Below are positions 11,359 to 13,279 of a DNA stretch of 13,279 nucleotides, piece after piece. The stretch comes from SIG510 sp045540975 (lineage in GTDB: Bacteria; Bacillota; Clostridia; Oscillospirales; JAAYXM01). The notes beneath the pieces are model-generated. The model was given only the letters and a program-made list of their open reading frames with translations. It did not search any database and was not told the origin of the DNA. The translations under genes and the position numbers were made by a program. Position 1 is the stretch's first letter, and each line of letters starts with the position of its first letter. The DNA is taken from positions 1 through 13,279 of the forward strand of contig JAZQIE010000045.1 in NCBI GenBank assembly GCA_045540975.1, written 5' to 3'.

Positions 11359-13279
11359 TGGGAGAAGTAAGACTTGCAAAAACCGCAGGCTTTTGCTTTG
11401 GTGTACGCCGTGCGGTGAATATGGCGCAGGAACTTGCAGAGCAAAAGACCCTTGCTTGCACATTGGGACCTATCATCCACAATGCGCATGTGGTTGAAAA
11501 ACTTGCACAAAGCGGTGTGCCGAGTGTGGATTCGGTCGATTCCGTTCCCGAAGGTGCAACCGTTTTGATTCGTTCGCACGGTGTTTCCGCGGATGTTTAC
11601 CGCGCACTTGAAACCCGCGGAATCGCGTATACCGATGCAACTTGCCCGTATGTTGAAAAAATTCATCAAATTGTTCGCGAACACGATCAGGCAGGGATGC
11701 AGATCGTTATCATCGGAACGAAAAAGCATCCGGAAGTTCTCGGAATTGCGGGACATTGCGAAAATCCGCTCATTTTTGATGATATTATCGACCTAAAAAC
11801 GAACTTGTTGAGGCTCGCGCCTCCGGATGAAAAGGCACTTTGTGTGGTATCCCAAACCACCATGGAACGAAAATTTTGGGAAGAATGCATTGATTTTATA
11901 AAAAAAGAGTATACAAATTGCAAAATCTTTGATACAATATGTTTTGCGACATGTAAACGCCAACTCGAGGCAAGGGAACTTGCCCGTGTGGCAGATGCAA
12001 TGATCGTAATCGGGGACAAGACCAGTTCCAATACAAAGGCACTTGTGTCAATTTGTAAAGAGGAATGCGGTGTTGTCTATCACATCGAAAGTGCGGAGGA
12101 GCTCAAAGCCGTGCTTTTGGATGGTATCGTTGGAATCACCGCAGGTGCGTCCACGCCCGATTGGATAATTAAGGAGGTAAAAAACAAAATGAGCGAAGCG
12201 ATCAAAAACGAATCCATGGAAAAATCTTTCGAGGAACTCTTGGCTGAATCTTTCAAAACTTTAAATAATGGAGATAAGGTTGTCGGTATCGTGACCGGAA
12301 TCACACCGACTGAGATTTATTTAGATCTTGGCACCAAACACGCCGGCTTCCTGCCGCTCACCGAAGTGACCGACGATCCGTCCGTCAAGCCGGAAGAGAT
12401 GTTTAAAGTTGGCGATGAAATCGAAGTTTCCGTTGTCCGCGTCAATGACGTGGAAGGTGTTGTCACCGTTTCCAAGCGCCGCTTGGATGCAATGAAGAAT
12501 TGGGACGAGGTTGAAACCGCACGTCAGGATAAGACAATCGTTGAAGGTACCGTTACCGAGATGAACAAGGGCGGCATCATCGTTTCCGTCAAGGGCGTTC
12601 GCGTCTTTGTTCCGGCTTCTCAGTCCGGCCTTCCGAAGGATGCAGACCTTGCAACCATGCTCAAGACCAAAGTTCAGCTCCGTATCACCGAAGTCAACCG
12701 TATGCGCCGTCGCGTTGTCGGTTCCATCCGCAGCGTACAGTTCGAAGCACGCCGCGCAGCAGCGGAAAAGGTTTGGAGTGAAATCGAAGTCGGTAAGTCC
12801 TATCAGGGTACTGTCAAGTCCATCATGGACTACGGCGTATTTGTCGACATCGGTGGTGTAGACGGTATGCTCCACATCTCCGAAATGTCTTGGAAGCGCA
12901 TCGGCCATCCGTCCGAACTCTTCAAGACCGGTGATGTCATCGAAGTTTCTGTTATCGCACTCGATACCGAGAAGAAGAAAATCTCTCTCGGCTACCGTAA
13001 GGAAGAAGACAATCCGTGGACCAAGTTCACCAGCCAGTACAATGTTGGTGATGTTGCAACCGTGAAGATTGTGAAGCTGATGCCGTTTGGTGCATTTGCT
13101 GAAGTCCTCCCGGGTGTTGACGGTCTCATCCATATCTCTCAGATTACCGACCGCCGCATTGCTCGTCCGAACGACGTGCTGAGCGAAGGTCAGGAAGTCG
13201 AAGCAAAGATCACCGAAATCAATCTTGAAAACAAGAAGATTTCCTTGTCTATGCGCGCACTCATCGAGCCGACCGAGGC
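11358..13279 (+). CDS. ispH-rpsA: IspH - ribosomal protein S1 fusion (3' end beyond window)
   Basis: One frame stays open for 640 codons from a GTG at 11358 to the window end. Residues 1-277 are IspH, which reduces HMBPP to IPP and DMAPP with a [4Fe-4S] cluster in the last step of the MEP isoprenoid pathway. Cluster ligands are C13, C96 and C195; active-site H41, H124, E126, T167, S223-S224-N225 and S265 are all present, so it should be active. C199 in TICFATCKRQ is an extra cysteine. From M278 (12189) the same frame continues as ribosomal protein S1, with four S1/OB domains visible at roughly 12258-12500, 12530-12755, 12790-13010 and 13040-13255, the third with GVFVDIGGVDGMLHISEMSW. S1 aids mRNA binding and translation. 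I translated the whole junction and found no stop. Such fusions are annotated in other Clostridia. A strong internal ribosome binding site could also give free S1. GTG start overlaps the plsC stop by one base; GGGAG is upstream. Confidence 0.95.
   Translation, partial: MGEVRLAKTAGFCFGVRRAVNMAQELAEQKTLACTLGPIIHNAHVVEKLAQSGVPSVDSVDSVPEGATVLIRSHGVSADVYRALETRGIAYTDATCPYVEKIHQIVREHDQAGMQIVIIGTKKHPEVLGIAGHCENPLIFDDIIDLKTNLLRLAPPDEKALCVVSQTTMERKFWEECIDFIKKEYTNCKIFDTICFATCKRQLEARELARVADAMIVIGDKTSSNTKALVSICKEECGVVYHIESAEELKAVLLDGIVGITAGASTPDWIIKEVKNKMSEAIKNESMEKSFEELLAESFKTLNNGDKVVGIVTGITPTEIYLDLGTKHAGFLPLTEVTDDPSVKPEEMFKVGDEIEVSVVRVNDVEGVVTVSKRRLDAMKNWDEVETARQDKTIVEGTVTEMNKGGIIVSVKGVRVFVPASQSGLPKDADLATMLKTKVQLRITEVNRMRRRVVGSIRSVQFEARRAAAEKVWSEIEVGKSYQGTVKSIMDYGVFVDIGGVDGMLHISEMSWKRIGHPSELFKTGDVIEVSVIALDTEKKKISLGYRKEEDNPWTKFTSQYNVGDVATVKIVKLMPFGAFAEVLPGVDGLIHISQITDRRIARPNDVLSEGQEVEAKITEINLENKKISLSMRALIEPTE
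11910..11938 (+). promoter_or_regulatory. Weak candidate internal promoter in the ispH part
   Basis: TATACA (11910-11915) and TACAAT (11933-11938) are spaced by 17 bases and match four and five of six consensus bases. They lie in an unusually AT-rich stretch (9 G/C in 50 bases at 11891-11940), about 250 bp before the internal S1 start. It could boost S1 expression. The codons here encode ordinary IspH sequence, so base composition alone may explain the match. Confidence 0.25.
12171..12191 (+). promoter_or_regulatory. Internal Shine-Dalgarno and ATG at the IspH-S1 junction
   Basis: AAGGAGGT (12171-12178), one of the strongest ribosome binding sites in the window, is followed after ten bases by ATG (12189-12191). 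This falls exactly where the IspH domain ends and a normal S1 N-terminus begins. The site is in frame with ispH and no stop codon separates them. It suggests that ribosomes can start here and make S1 alone in addition to the fusion. The site is seen; its use is inferred. Confidence 0.6.

Noticed and set aside
11358..12191. IspH-S1 fusion as a sequencing error that lost a stop codon
   Set aside because: Both sides are in the same frame over more than 600 codons with no damage, and such fusions are known from other Clostridia. Raw reads would settle it, but the sequence gives no reason to doubt it.
12321..13133. 270-codon open frame on the minus strand opposite S1
   Set aside because: It is antisense to well-conserved S1 domains, has no good ribosome binding site, and its residues resemble no family. 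The codon bias of S1 removes stops on the opposite strand.

Overview
The window looks like chromosome from a Gram-positive anaerobe of the Clostridia, most likely an Oscillospirales/Ruminococcaceae-type gut bacterium. This rests on four things: roughly balanced GC, strong GGAGG-type ribosome binding sites, flavin-dependent thymidylate synthase (ThyX), and an IspH-S1 fusion of the kind I recall from clostridial genomes. The taxonomic call is inference. I see no insertion sequences, tRNAs, rRNAs, CRISPR arrays or phage genes.

Layout. Positions 1-561 hold a short minus-strand operon: a 130-residue protein of unknown function with one hydrophobic segment, then the start of a lipoprotein gene cut by the window edge. 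The 145-bp gap at 562-706 is the only real intergenic region. It carries a good plus-strand promoter (628-656) and repeated TGTATG/CATACA half-sites that look like an operator.

From 707 to the window end, 14 plus-strand genes (counting the fused ispH-rpsA as one) run with gaps of 14 bp or less, mostly overlapping. They fall into blocks. (a) A TagA/WecG-type glycosyltransferase, ThyX, thymidylate kinase, a DUF2156 protein and a two-part GNAT protein. (b) A DJ-1/PfpI protein, 5-formyl-THF cyclo-ligase, the cell-wall lytic transglycosylase MltG, a U32 'peptidase' of the tRNA-hydroxylation type, an RluA-type pseudouridine synthase and a BaiN/HI0933-type flavoprotein. (c) The core block cmk, plsC, ispH-rpsA. 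Together they cover dTMP and folate metabolism, CMP salvage, phospholipid and isoprenoid synthesis, cell-wall building and remodelling, RNA modification and translation: growth-linked housekeeping.

Most genes are conventional and complete. The best points for a second look are the in-frame IspH-S1 fusion, which keeps a strong internal Shine-Dalgarno and start codon and changes codon usage at the junction; the operator-like repeats upstream of the large operon; and the uncharacterised DUF2156/GNAT pair and divergent membrane-protein/lipoprotein pair. I did not find a convincing new defence or mobile system.
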